This document shows positions 33,805-42,014 of a DNA stretch of 64,000 nt, one piece after another. A program made the position numbers and the translations under genes. The notes under the pieces were generated by a model. That model was not told the DNA's origin. It did no database searches and worked only from the letters and a program-made list of their open reading frames with translations. Every line of letters starts with the position of its first letter. Positions within the stretch are counted from its first letter, which is position 1. Origin of the DNA: Bin76 sp963665765 (GTDB lineage Bacteria > Actinomycetota > Acidimicrobiia > Spongiisociales > ZC4RG35). The DNA is taken from assembly GCA_963665765.1 (NCBI GenBank), contig OY762464.1:2542001-2606000 (forward strand), in the 5' to 3' direction.

Positions 33805-35100
33805 ATGGAAACCATCGTCAACCTGTCCCGTCGGCGCGGGTTCGCGTTCCCGTCTTCGGAGATCTACGGCGGCCTTCGGTCGGCCTATGACTACGGGCCG
33901 CTCGGCGCGGAGATGCTGCGCAACGTGAAGAATGAATGGTGGCGTTCGATGGTGAGGATCCGTCGGGATGTGGTGGGGATCGACTCGGCGGTTATCCAGT
34001 CTCGGAGGGTATGGCAGGCTTCGGGGCATGAGCAGGCGTTCACCGATCCTCTGGTCGAGTGCCGCAGTTGCCACCAGCGGTTTCGTCAGGACCGATTGGC
34101 CCGTCCCGACCAGTGCCCGTCTTGTGGGAATCGGGATACCTTCACCGAGCCTCGGCATTTCAACTTGATGCTGCGCACCCATATGGGACCGGTGGAGACC
34201 GATGAGAACCTGGTCTACCTTCGACCTGAGACCGCCCAGGGGATATTTATCAACTTTCCCAATGTTCTGCGGGTTTCCCGGCGCAAGCTTCCTTTCGGCA
34301 TCGCCCAGATCGGCAAGTCGTTTCGCAACGAGATCACTCCCGGCCAGTTCGTTTTTCGAACCCGGGAATTCGAACAGATGGAGATGGAATGGTTCTGCCT
34401 GCCGGCGGAGGCGTCGGAGTGGTTCGAGTATTGGGTGGATGCCCGGCGTCGCTGGTACCTGGATCTGGGGATGAAGCCGGAGAATTTGCGGATCCGGCCC
34501 CACGGGGCTGATGAACTGTCGCATTATTCGCAGGAGACGGTGGACGTGGAGTACCGATTCTCCTGGGGTTGGGACGAACTGGAAGGGATCGCCAACCGCA
34601 CCGACTTCGATCTGAGTCGGCATGCGGAGCACTCGGGGCAGGATATGAGCTATTTTGACCAGGCCACCGGCGCCCGGGTGATCCCCTGGGTAATCGAACC
34701 GGCGGCCGGGGCTACCCGCACCACCTTTGCCTTCCTGACCGACGCCTACCGGACCGAGGAGGTGCGGGGCGCGCCGCGGGTGGTGTTGGGACTGCATCCC
34801 CGCCTGGCGCCCTACCAGGTGGCGGTGCTGCCCCTCTCCCGAAAGCCGAAACTGGTGGAACCGGCCGCCCGCCTAGCCGACGATTTGGCCCGACGCTACC
34901 GGGTGGATTTCGATATGACCCAGTCGATAGGCCGCCGCTACCGGCGTCAAGACGAGATCGGCACCCCCCTGTGCGTTACCTTCGATTTCGACTCGCTCGA
35001 TGATCAGTCGGTGACCGTGCGGGACCGGGACACCATGGGACAGGATCGGTTGGGGCTTCCTCGCCTGGGTGGCTACCTTGAGGAACGCTTGGAGATATGA
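33805..35100 (+). CDS. glyS: Glycine--tRNA ligase, alpha2 (single-chain) type
   Basis: This 431-residue class II synthetase has the form shared with archaea, eukaryotes and many actinobacteria, not the alpha2beta2 form. It opens with METIVNLSRRRGFAFPSSEIYGGLRSAYDYGPLG, carries a zinc-finger-like insertion (CRSCHQRF, CPSCGNRD), then RPETAQGIFINF, FRNEITPGQFVFRTREFEQMEMEWF, and the C-terminal anticodon-binding domain from about residue 320. I chose the ATG at 33805 because it gives the standard N-terminus; the frame is open for 87 bp upstream. Confidence 0.96.
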   Translation: METIVNLSRRRGFAFPSSEIYGGLRSAYDYGPLGAEMLRNVKNEWWRSMVRIRRDVVGIDSAVIQSRRVWQASGHEQAFTDPLVECRSCHQRFRQDRLARPDQCPSCGNRDTFTEPRHFNLMLRTHMGPVETDENLVYLRPETAQGIFINFPNVLRVSRRKLPFGIAQIGKSFRNEITPGQFVFRTREFEQMEMEWFCLPAEASEWFEYWVDARRRWYLDLGMKPENLRIRPHGADELSHYSQETVDVEYRFSWGWDELEGIANRTDFDLSRHAEHSGQDMSYFDQATGARVIPWVIEPAAGATRTTFAFLTDAYRTEEVRGAPRVVLGLHPRLAPYQVAVLPLSRKPKLVEPAARLADDLARRYRVDFDMTQSIGRRYRRQDEIGTPLCVTFDFDSLDDQSVTVRDRDTMGQDRLGLPRLGGYLEERLEI

Positions 35101-35957
35101 TGCGCCGCATCCTGCCGGCGGTCGGGGTGTTGCTGGTGGCGGCCGTCGCCGCGGGGGTGATCTGGTTCTATGCCGCCGGGAACGTGGGTGATCCCACCGA
35201 GGTGACCGCTCCCCTGATCACCGCCGCCACCCCGGACGTGTCCCCGGCCACCACGGAGTCTCCTTCCACCACGGCGAGGTCGGCCCCGGCGTCCTCTGAG
35301 TCCGATGACCGGGAAGACTCCCCTTCCACCGAGCCCGAACCCACGGCCGCTCCCTCCGAGGAACCGACCGAGACGACGGTGACAACTGCTTCCACCGAGA
35401 CGACCGTCCCTGATGTCACGGTGGAGTTGGAACTGGCCGGGGGCACCGAGGCGCGGTTTTTGATTTTCGAGGAGCTTCAGGGCGAACCGTTCACGGTGGT
35501 GGGGGTGACCACGGAGGTGGTGGGCAGGGTGCGGGTGGATCGGTCCGATCTGTCGAACTCGCAGATGGGGGATATCCTGATCAATGCCCGCACTTTCGCC
35601 ACCGACTCCTCCAACCGGGATCGGGCCATCCGGGGTCCGATCCTGGCCTCCGAGCAGTTCGAGTTCATCGTTTTCCGCCCCGGGTCGTTGATCGGCCTGT
35701 CGGGCGCCGCCGAGGAGGGAGGCGAATGGAGATTCGCGGTGGAGGGCGCCCTGACGGTGCGCGATGTGACCCGTCCCGTTATCTTCGAGGTGGTGGCCCG
35801 TTGGGGGCCCGGCGACGTCCTGGAGGGGGCAGCCTCGGCTGCGGTGCTCCGCTCCGAATTCGATCTCAGTGTTCCCCCGGTACCTTTTGTGGCCAACGTG
35901 GCCGACGAGATCATTTTGGAATTGGACTTCATAGCTCAACCGAGTGGGCTAGGATGA
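35097..35957 (+). CDS. Membrane-anchored YceI family protein
   Basis: This 286-residue protein has an N-terminal anchor helix (ILPAVGVLLVAAVAAGVIWFY), a Ser/Thr/Pro/Glu-rich extracytoplasmic linker to about residue 105, and a C-terminal YceI lipocalin-like domain (GRVRVDRSDLSNSQMGDILINARTFATDSSNRDRAIRGPIL). YceI proteins bind isoprenoid or other amphipathic ligands; the ligand here is unknown. The ATG overlaps the glyS stop (ATGA), suggesting co-transcription without an evident functional link. Confidence 0.88.
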   Translation: MMRRILPAVGVLLVAAVAAGVIWFYAAGNVGDPTEVTAPLITAATPDVSPATTESPSTTARSAPASSESDDREDSPSTEPEPTAAPSEEPTETTVTTASTETTVPDVTVELELAGGTEARFLIFEELQGEPFTVVGVTTEVVGRVRVDRSDLSNSQMGDILINARTFATDSSNRDRAIRGPILASEQFEFIVFRPGSLIGLSGAAEEGGEWRFAVEGALTVRDVTRPVIFEVVARWGPGDVLEGAASAAVLRSEFDLSVPPVPFVANVADEIILELDFIAQPSGLG

Positions 35958-36024
35958 CGGTCACTTGAATCTATCGCTTCGGGTGGGCACGGATTAGAGA
36001 TGGTTTCCGATCGGGGGTGGTGAT

Positions 36025-37863
36025 ATGAACAGAGGGGACCAAGATCGGGATCGGGTGCGGGCGGCGGTCAACCTGGTGGAGCAGTTCGCATCCGTCACCA
36101 AGGTGAAGAGATCGGGACGAAGCCATATGGCCCTCTGTCCCTTCCATCAGGAGAAGACTCCGTCGCTTTCGATCGACGCAGCCCGGGGTTTGTTCTATTG
36201 TCACGGATGCCACAAGGGCGGTGACGTGTTCACCCTGGTTCAGGAGACGCAGGGGCTTTCCTTCCCCGAAGCGCTGCAGACCCTGGCTCGGCAGGCCGGG
36301 ATCGTCTTGAGCCACCGGCCAGGGAGTGGACGGAGCGCGTCGGAGCGGGAGCGGCTGGTGGAAGTGATGCGTCGGGCGATGAACTTTTACACTGGCCGAC
36401 TGCTGGCCGGCGCCGACGCCGGCCCGGCCCGGTCCTACCTGCGGTCCCGCGGCTACGATCGCTCGCTGGTCGAGAAATTCAATCTGGGTTTCTCGCCACT
36501 TGGTGAGCCCTTTCTGAGGACCGAGTTGCGATCGGCGGGAGTGTCCGACTCCGAGATGGTGCGGGCGGGCCTGATCATCAGGCGCGGGCCGTCCGGGCGA
36601 AGAGCCGGAGATGGTTTCCGGGATCGGTTCTGGGGTCGGGTTATGTTCCCCATTCACGATGTGCGGGGTGATCCGGTGGGTTTCGGCGCCCGATTGCTGA
36701 GCGGCGCGGGACCCAAATATCTCAACTCACCCGAGACGGCCCTCTATCACAAATCCCGGCTTCTGTACGGTTTGCATCTTGCCCGAAAGGAGATCGGCCG
36801 AGCAGGCGAGGCGGTGGTGGTGGAGGGATACACCGATGTCATTGCTCTGCACCAGGCGGGGATGGAGTCGGCGGTCGCCACTTGCGGGACGGCCCTGGGA
36901 AAAGATCATCTGGAAGTTCTGGGCAGGCTGGGAGACCGGGTCGTATTGGCCTTTGATGCGGATCGGGCCGGTTCGAATGCAGTGCTGCGAGGCGAGCAGG
37001 TGAGCCGCCGGAGCGGCGGGCAACTCGATCTGCGGGTGGCCGAATTGCCGGACGGAAAGGACCCCGCCGATCTGGTCCAGGAGGGTCGTTTGGAGGAACT
37101 CCGGGAGGCGCTGCGCCATGCCCGCCCGGTGCTCCAGTACCGGATGGAGCGGCGACTGGCGCAGGTTGATCCCACCGAGCCCGAATCGAGAGCACGGGCT
37201 GTGAACGAGTTGGCTGCCCTGGTGGCGGAGGTCGGGGATTCCACCACCCGGGCGGAGTACGAGCAGGCGCTCTCGCGGGGGACCGGGGTGGGGATCGCGG
37301 AGATCAGGTCGGTGGTGAGCCGGTCTGCCGGAAGTCGCCGAGTGGACCGGAAAGATCCCCGACCCCCACCATCGCCGCGCCCGAGACGGCCGAGACGCCC
37401 GGTACGCCGCGGGTCGCCGATGGAACGCGAGTTGCTGAGAGCGATCCTGCTCAATCATCCCGCTCTCCGAGAGATGAAGGTGGACGGGACCTTGTTCACC
37501 GAGGGTCTCCACCGCCGGATATTCGAGGCGATCGAAGCCGACTGGCGGGCCACGCCCCCGGGTGAGCCCACGCCGATTCGCTGGCAGGGCGGGGGGTCGT
37601 TTCCGCCAGACGGCGAAGAGAGCGGGTCGCTGCCGGAGGAGGCGCGGTTGGCGCTGTTGGAGATTTCTTCCGATCTGTCGTCTCCGGGCGATCCTCGACC
37701 CATGGTGATCAGGTGCCGCCGGGAGTCGCTCGGTCGGGAGGCGGCTTCCATCAGGGCGCGGATGGGAAGGCTGGCTACCGATGACCCGAAGCGGGATGAA
37801 CTGCTGGAGAAATTGGGGCAGTTGGAGCGCCGTCGTCAGAAGTTGACGGGAGATCTTCGATGA
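36025..37863 (+). CDS. dnaG: DNA primase
   Basis: This 612-residue primase synthesises RNA primers for replication. In order: the zinc-binding CHC2 domain (CPFHQEKTPSLSIDAARG and CHGCHKGGD, about residues 38-70), the RNA-polymerase domain with FNLGFSP and GDGFRDRFWGRVMFPIHD, the TOPRIM core with VVEGYTDVIALHQAG and LAFDADRAGSNA, and a Pro/Arg-rich linker followed by a DnaB-interacting C-terminal domain. The length is normal. The stop overlaps the sigma-factor gene by 4 bp, giving the classical dnaG-rpoD arrangement. Confidence 0.96.
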   Translation: MNRGDQDRDRVRAAVNLVEQFASVTKVKRSGRSHMALCPFHQEKTPSLSIDAARGLFYCHGCHKGGDVFTLVQETQGLSFPEALQTLARQAGIVLSHRPGSGRSASERERLVEVMRRAMNFYTGRLLAGADAGPARSYLRSRGYDRSLVEKFNLGFSPLGEPFLRTELRSAGVSDSEMVRAGLIIRRGPSGRRAGDGFRDRFWGRVMFPIHDVRGDPVGFGARLLSGAGPKYLNSPETALYHKSRLLYGLHLARKEIGRAGEAVVVEGYTDVIALHQAGMESAVATCGTALGKDHLEVLGRLGDRVVLAFDADRAGSNAVLRGEQVSRRSGGQLDLRVAELPDGKDPADLVQEGRLEELREALRHARPVLQYRMERRLAQVDPTEPESRARAVNELAALVAEVGDSTTRAEYEQALSRGTGVGIAEIRSVVSRSAGSRRVDRKDPRPPPSPRPRRPRRPVRRGSPMERELLRAILLNHPALREMKVDGTLFTEGLHRRIFEAIEADWRATPPGEPTPIRWQGGGSFPPDGEESGSLPEEARLALLEISSDLSSPGDPRPMVIRCRRESLGREAASIRARMGRLATDDPKRDELLEKLGQLERRRQKLTGDLR

Positions 37864-39023
37864 GCGGGCGAGGAGGGGTGTTCGAGGAGCGGGTGCTGGT
37901 GGTCCTTGACCGGGGACGACGGCGGGGGTTTCTCACCGTTTCGGAACTGATGGCCGATTGGGACGATCTCAACGGCGATCGGACGCACAGTGAGCAGAGA
38001 TGGGAGGCATTGATGGGCCGCTTGGCGGAGGAGGGGATCCGGGTGGTGGAGGAAGTGGAGAAGGTGGGGCCGGCGCGCCGCCGGGCAAGGGCATCGGCGT
38101 CGGGGCGGATTTCGGATCCGGTGAGTCTGTATTTGAAAGAGATCGGACGGTATCCCCTCCTCACACCCGAGCAGGAGGTGGAACTGGCGGTTCAGATCGA
38201 AAGCGGTGTCCGCTCCCGTGACAGGTTGGGCGCCAAGGGCCTGTCGGAGAGCGAGCGAGCGGATCTGGTCAAAAAGGTCGAGCAGGGCGAGAGGGCCTAC
38301 AACCGTATGGTCGAGTCCAATCTTCGCCTGGTGGTGTCCATCGCTCGCCGGACGTTCGGATCACTGAATGGAGCCAATCTTTTGGATCTCATCCAGGAGG
38401 GGAACATGGGTCTGATGAAGGCCGCTCATCGGTTTGACCACCGAAAGGGGTTTCGTTTTTCCACCTACGCCGGATGGTGGATCAGACACCCCATGATCAA
38501 GATGTATGCCGAGCAGTCCCGGGCGATCCGGCTGCCCGCTCACCTCTCGGGTCTGATTCCCCTCCTCAGGGAGGCGCAGAGCGAACTCACCCAGCAGAAG
38601 GGACGGCCTCCCACCACCGCCGAGCTGGCCTCCCGACTGGAGCTCGACCCCACCCAGGTGGAGCGCATGCTGAGGATTTCCCAGCGGCCGGTCTCCTTGC
38701 AACAACCGGTGGGATCAGAGGAGGACGGCGCCACGGTGGGTGATATGGTTGCCGACCGAAAGGCCCAGGATCCGTTCGATGTGGCCACTTTGGCGTTCTT
38801 GCAGAGACACCTGGCTCATGTGCTGAAGAATTTGAGAGGGAGAGAGCAGGAGATACTGCGGCTTAGATTCGGCTTGGAGGACGGTCAGGTTTGGACGCTT
38901 GCCGAACTGTCCCGCAAATTCAAGGTGACCAAGGAGCGAATCCGTCAGATGGAGAGAAAGGCGCTCTCCAAGATCCGTCACCAGCGTCTCACCAGCGGAC
39001 TGCTGGAATTTCTGGAGGATTGA
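37860..39023 (+). CDS. rpoD: RNA polymerase sigma factor, primary (RpoD) type with unusual region 2.4-3.0
   Basis: This 387-residue sigma70-family factor includes a region 1.1-like N-terminus (VLDRGRRRGFLTVSELMADW), region 1.2 (DPVSLYLKEIGRYPLLT), regions 2.1-2.4, 3 and 4.2 (VTKERIRQMERKAL). Its position behind dnaG suggests a primary sigma. Region 2.4 departs from the near-invariant WWIRQAITR: here it reads WWIRHPMIK. Aligned to E. coli sigma70, Q437 becomes H210, T440 becomes I213 and E458 becomes G231, while H455 (H228) and the tryptophan pair are kept. R584 in region 4.2 becomes Lys. These positions contact the -12 base, extended -10 and -35. Whether another RpoD exists elsewhere is unknown. 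Confidence 0.93.
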   Translation: MSGRGGVFEERVLVVLDRGRRRGFLTVSELMADWDDLNGDRTHSEQRWEALMGRLAEEGIRVVEEVEKVGPARRRARASASGRISDPVSLYLKEIGRYPLLTPEQEVELAVQIESGVRSRDRLGAKGLSESERADLVKKVEQGERAYNRMVESNLRLVVSIARRTFGSLNGANLLDLIQEGNMGLMKAAHRFDHRKGFRFSTYAGWWIRHPMIKMYAEQSRAIRLPAHLSGLIPLLREAQSELTQQKGRPPTTAELASRLELDPTQVERMLRISQRPVSLQQPVGSEEDGATVGDMVADRKAQDPFDVATLAFLQRHLAHVLKNLRGREQEILRLRFGLEDGQVWTLAELSRKFKVTKERIRQMERKALSKIRHQRLTSGLLEFLED

Positions 39024-39030
39024 GGGAGGG

Positions 39031-39077
39031 TAAGAAACTCCGACGCCGGGGGATAGTCGGATGGCAGGAGTTTCTTA
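39031..39077. repeat. 11-bp perfect inverted repeat after rpoD (likely terminator)
   Basis: TAAGAAACTCC (39031-39041) and GGAGTTTCTTA (39067-39077) can form an 11-bp stem enclosing a 25-nt loop, in which CCGAC/GTCGG can form an inner stem. It starts 7 bp after the sigma-factor stop. It may end the dnaG-rpoD transcript, but lacks a U-tract; it could also be an operator for the HNH gene. Confidence 0.6.
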
Positions 39078-39109
39078 GCGTTGTTTAGTGATGTTTTGTC
39101 ACAGCCGTT

Positions 39110-39118
39110 TGGTATGTT
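39110..39118 (+). promoter_or_regulatory. Extended -10 placed for leaderless transcription of the HNH gene
   Basis: TGGTATGTT fits TGnTAnnnT. Its last base is 7 bp before the A of the ATG at 39125, so the predicted transcription start coincides with the start codon. No Shine-Dalgarno is present between them. Confidence 0.5.
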
Positions 39119-39124
39119 GTTGGG

Positions 39125-40363
39125 ATGACTAAAGGAGTCGAATCTGTGAGCGGCCGGGCCGTGGATGGCGTGTCCGGCAATCAGGTGCGGGTGGTGTTGC
39201 CGTCGGTACCGGTGGAGAGGGCGTCGTTGGCGGGTTTGAAGGAACAGATGCGGTCGGCCAGTCGGGCGGTGGCCCAGGCCGAAGCTGCCCGTGCCTGGGC
39301 CGCCGCGGAGTACAGTCGCCGGTTGGGCGATAGGGCCGCCGAGAAAACCTTGCGGAAACAGTCGGGTCAGTCCACCCGTGGATCTCGGACTGAGGTTCGG
39401 GTGGCCAACCGGCTGAAAGATCTGCCGGACACGAGGAAAGCCTTCGAAGAGGGCGAGATCACGTTTGGTCATGCCAAGATCATCGCCAAGACCTCCGAAC
39501 GGGTCAACATCGACGAACAAGCGTTGGTGGCCCAGGCCAAAAAGCAACCGGTGGACATGTTTGCTCGTACGGCCCGCCGTCACGAACAGCAACAGTCGGG
39601 TGATGATGGGGTTTCCCGATTGGAAGCCCAAAAGAGGATGCGTCGAGCGTGGATCGGGACCGATCGGGACGACGGCATGACCGTGCTGTATGCCCGGTTC
39701 GATCCGATCACCGGTGCCCGAGTCAAAAACGCTCTTTCCACTCGTAGCGACTTGTTGTGGCGAGAAGAAGACCCCAAACATCGTCCCTCCACCGAACAGC
39801 GCCTGGCAGACGCCCTGGCACAGTTGTTGTGCGAGCCCCGCAACACCGGAAAGAACGGGAAAGGCAAATCGGGAGCGACCCTGTTTATCATGGCCAACTA
39901 CGACACCGTGTCCCAGCAGTTGCGGGACGCCGGTCTGGTGGACGGAACCCCGATTCCGGTTGAAACAGTCAAGGATTTGGCGTGTGGAGCGGAGATCGTT
40001 CCTGCGTTTTTCGACTCTCGCCGTCAACCCCTGTGGGTGGGATCGAGCAGACGACTCGCCACCCGAACTCAGCGTATGGCCCTGTTCGCCCGCGACCGTG
40101 GGTGCGTGGGATGTGATGCCGACCCGGAATGGTGTCAAGCTCACCATGTGATCCCCTGGCAGGCCGACGGACCCACCGACATCGACAACCTATGCCTGCT
40201 GTGTAGCCGTTGCCACCATCAAGTCCACGACAACGGATGGCAAATCCGCCAAACCCCCAGCGGGAAACACGTGATGCTTCCCCCCACCAAGAATAACCGA
40301 CCACCGCTACCCGTCACCGTTCCCCAACGGCGTAGGAAGCTCACCACCAACCTGAGACGGTAA
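39125..40363 (+). CDS. HNH endonuclease with DUF222 domain
   Basis: This 412-residue member of the DUF222-HNH family is multi-copy in many actinobacteria (the 13E12-repeat type in mycobacteria). The N-terminal helical DUF222 region spans about residues 30-300. The C-terminal zinc HNH nuclease has CVGC, HHVIPWQADGPTDIDNLCLLCSRCHH and a final VHDNGW. The biological role is not known; mobility or selfish behaviour has been suggested but is not shown here. It looks leaderless and is bordered by a strong inverted repeat upstream and a C/A-rich non-coding stretch downstream, suggesting an insertion next to dnaG-rpoD. Confidence 0.9.
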   Translation: MTKGVESVSGRAVDGVSGNQVRVVLPSVPVERASLAGLKEQMRSASRAVAQAEAARAWAAAEYSRRLGDRAAEKTLRKQSGQSTRGSRTEVRVANRLKDLPDTRKAFEEGEITFGHAKIIAKTSERVNIDEQALVAQAKKQPVDMFARTARRHEQQQSGDDGVSRLEAQKRMRRAWIGTDRDDGMTVLYARFDPITGARVKNALSTRSDLLWREEDPKHRPSTEQRLADALAQLLCEPRNTGKNGKGKSGATLFIMANYDTVSQQLRDAGLVDGTPIPVETVKDLACGAEIVPAFFDSRRQPLWVGSSRRLATRTQRMALFARDRGCVGCDADPEWCQAHHVIPWQADGPTDIDNLCLLCSRCHHQVHDNGWQIRQTPSGKHVMLPPTKNNRPPLPVTVPQRRRKLTTNLRR

Positions 40364-40645
40364 AACCCGCGAAACAAACCCCTGCTCGGAGGTTGACCCC
40401 ACCCCGATGCCGACACAAACTCGATAACAGCTACCAAACAACCAACCCGCCCGGCAACCAGAGCTCACCCCGGAACCGGAACAACAAACCAGCGAATCCC
40501 CGCAACCCAACCGCGGTAACTCGCGAAAACCAACGGACAGGAGGTGGCGGGGGAGGGCAACCCGAAGGGGGACAAAACCCGCGACACAGCCTCACTTTTC
40601 GCGACAAACTGGTTGGATAGCAAAAACCCGGATGGGCAGTGTCGG
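40364..40645. other. C/A-rich intergenic region with CGCGA-type repeats
   Basis: These 282 bp lie between the ends of the convergent HNH and amt genes. The plus strand is strikingly rich in A and C. Related words recur: CGCGAAACA, CGCGAAAAC, CGCGACACA and CGCGACAAA near 40371, 40522, 40580 and 40599. GCGGG and CCCGC arms near 40548 and 40577 could pair weakly. I find no gene or RNA here. Confidence 0.4.
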
Positions 40646-41836
40646 TCAGCGGATCCAGTAGGCGTCTTCGCCGTGTTGGGCGATGTCCAGGCCGATTATC
40701 TCTTCTTCGGCACTGGCGCGCAGGCCGATGGTCTTGTCCAAGGCCTTGGCCAACAGCCAGGTGGCGCAGAAACTGAAGGCCACCACGGCCAGCACTCCCA
40801 CTACCTGCTTGCCGAAAAAGGAGAACCCGCCGTAGACCAGGCCATCGAATCCGCCATAGGCGGCCGAGGAGAACACGCCGGTGAGAACCGAGCCGATAAT
40901 GCCGCCCACCATGTGGATCCCCACCACGTCCAAGGAGTCGTCGTAGCCGAACTTCTCTTTCAGGCCCACTACCAACGAGCAAACGTATCCGCCCACCACG
41001 CCGATGACGATGGCGGCTGAGGGGCTCACGAAACCGGCGGCCGGGGTGATGGCCACCAGGCCGGCCACCGCTCCCGATACCAGGCCCAGCAGGGTGGGAC
41101 GGCGATGGCGCACCCAGTCGGAGACCATCCACCCCAACGCCCCCAGAGCGGCGCCCAATTGAGTGTTGAGCAGAGCCGTGATGGCTGCTCCGTCGGCGGC
41201 CAGGGCCGAACCGGCGTTGAAGCCGAACCATCCGAACCACAGCAGGCCGGTCCCGATCAGGGTGAGGGGAAGCGAGTGCGGGGGATGTTCTTCTCCGAAG
41301 TCCTTTCGAGGCCCCAGCACTCTGATAAGAGCCAGCGCGGCTATCCCCGAGTTGATGTGAATCACCAGTCCTCCGGCGAAGTCGCGAGCGCCCCACGCGT
41401 AGAGCAGCCCGTCACCGGCGAAACCCCAGTGCGCCACCACCGGATACACCAGCAGCGACCACAGGGCGGCAAAGATTACCCAGGAAGAAAACTTCATCCT
41501 GCCGGCCACTGCGCCGGCTATCAGGGCGGGGGTGATGATGGCGAACATCATCTGGAACACCGAAAAGAGGGTCTCGTCGCCTGACATGCCCTCCAGTCCC
41601 ACCTTGCTCAGATCTCCAATGAAACCCAGGCCCCCTGCCGACGCTCCGAACGCCAGGGAGAACCCGACCAGCACCCAGATGACGGTGGCGATCGGTATGG
41701 TCACCACATTCATCATCAGCATGTTCACTACGTTCTTGGAGTTCACCATCCCGCCGTAGAAGAGCGCCAAACCCGGCACCATCAATAGCACCAAAGCCGA
41801 TGCGGTGATCATCCATGCGATATCTCCGGTTCCCAC
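40646..41836 (-). CDS. amt: Ammonium transporter
   Basis: This 396-residue Amt/MEP channel of about 11 membrane helices conducts ammonium or ammonia. Hallmarks are GDIAWMITASALVLLMVPGLALFYGGMV at the start, WGFAGDGLLYAWGARDFAGGLVIHINSGIAALAL, GWFGFNAGSALAADG, and DVVGIHMVGGIIGSVLTGVF with the pore histidine. I chose the GTG at 41836, which is preceded by AGAGAGGA; the frame is open for 72 bp more. No glnK is adjacent, so nitrogen control by PII, if any, acts from elsewhere. Confidence 0.95.
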   Translation of the reverse strand: MGTGDIAWMITASALVLLMVPGLALFYGGMVNSKNVVNMLMMNVVTIPIATVIWVLVGFSLAFGASAGGLGFIGDLSKVGLEGMSGDETLFSVFQMMFAIITPALIAGAVAGRMKFSSWVIFAALWSLLVYPVVAHWGFAGDGLLYAWGARDFAGGLVIHINSGIAALALIRVLGPRKDFGEEHPPHSLPLTLIGTGLLWFGWFGFNAGSALAADGAAITALLNTQLGAALGALGWMVSDWVRHRRPTLLGLVSGAVAGLVAITPAAGFVSPSAAIVIGVVGGYVCSLVVGLKEKFGYDDSLDVVGIHMVGGIIGSVLTGVFSSAAYGGFDGLVYGGFSFFGKQVVGVLAVVAFSFCATWLLAKALDKTIGLRASAEEEIIGLDIAQHGEDAYWIR

Positions 41837-41867
41837 AACAAGTCCTCTCTTTCCAATCTTTCCAATG

Positions 41868-41896
41868 ACTGTGATACGCGGAGAAATGTTTGTCCA
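41868..41896 (-). promoter_or_regulatory. Candidate amt promoter with C at -12
   Basis: On the minus strand, TGGACA (41896-41891) is followed after exactly 17 bp by CACAGT (41873-41868). The predicted start leaves a leader of about 25 nt including the Shine-Dalgarno. No TAnnnT hexamer is better placed. The -10 has C where T is usual. Confidence 0.35.
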
Positions 41897-41963
41897 GCGT
41901 ATTACCAAGACTCACAGGTGGATGATAACTGTGGAATCAAAACTCCGGCGCCGCACAGACAGT

Positions 41964-41992
41964 CGCCCGCCGGACGGTTGGCAGATCGGGCG
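41964..41992 (-). terminator. Possible terminator after etfA
   Basis: CGCCCG and CGGGCG arms with a 17-nt loop lie 23 bp past the etfA stop on the minus strand. A short T-run follows about 20 nt later. The support is weak. Confidence 0.3.
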
Positions 41993-42014
41993 GTTGCGGT
42001 CGGCGAGCCGAAGT

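Noticed and set aside
35965..35995. TTGAAT with a downstream -10 for dnaG
   Set aside because: No TAnnnT or CAnnnT hexamer falls at 16-18 bp spacing; the dnaG promoter could not be placed.
39125..40645. HNH gene as part of an insertion sequence or prophage
   Set aside because: No transposase, integrase, terminal repeats or target-site duplication can be seen; only the isolated HNH gene and one upstream inverted repeat.
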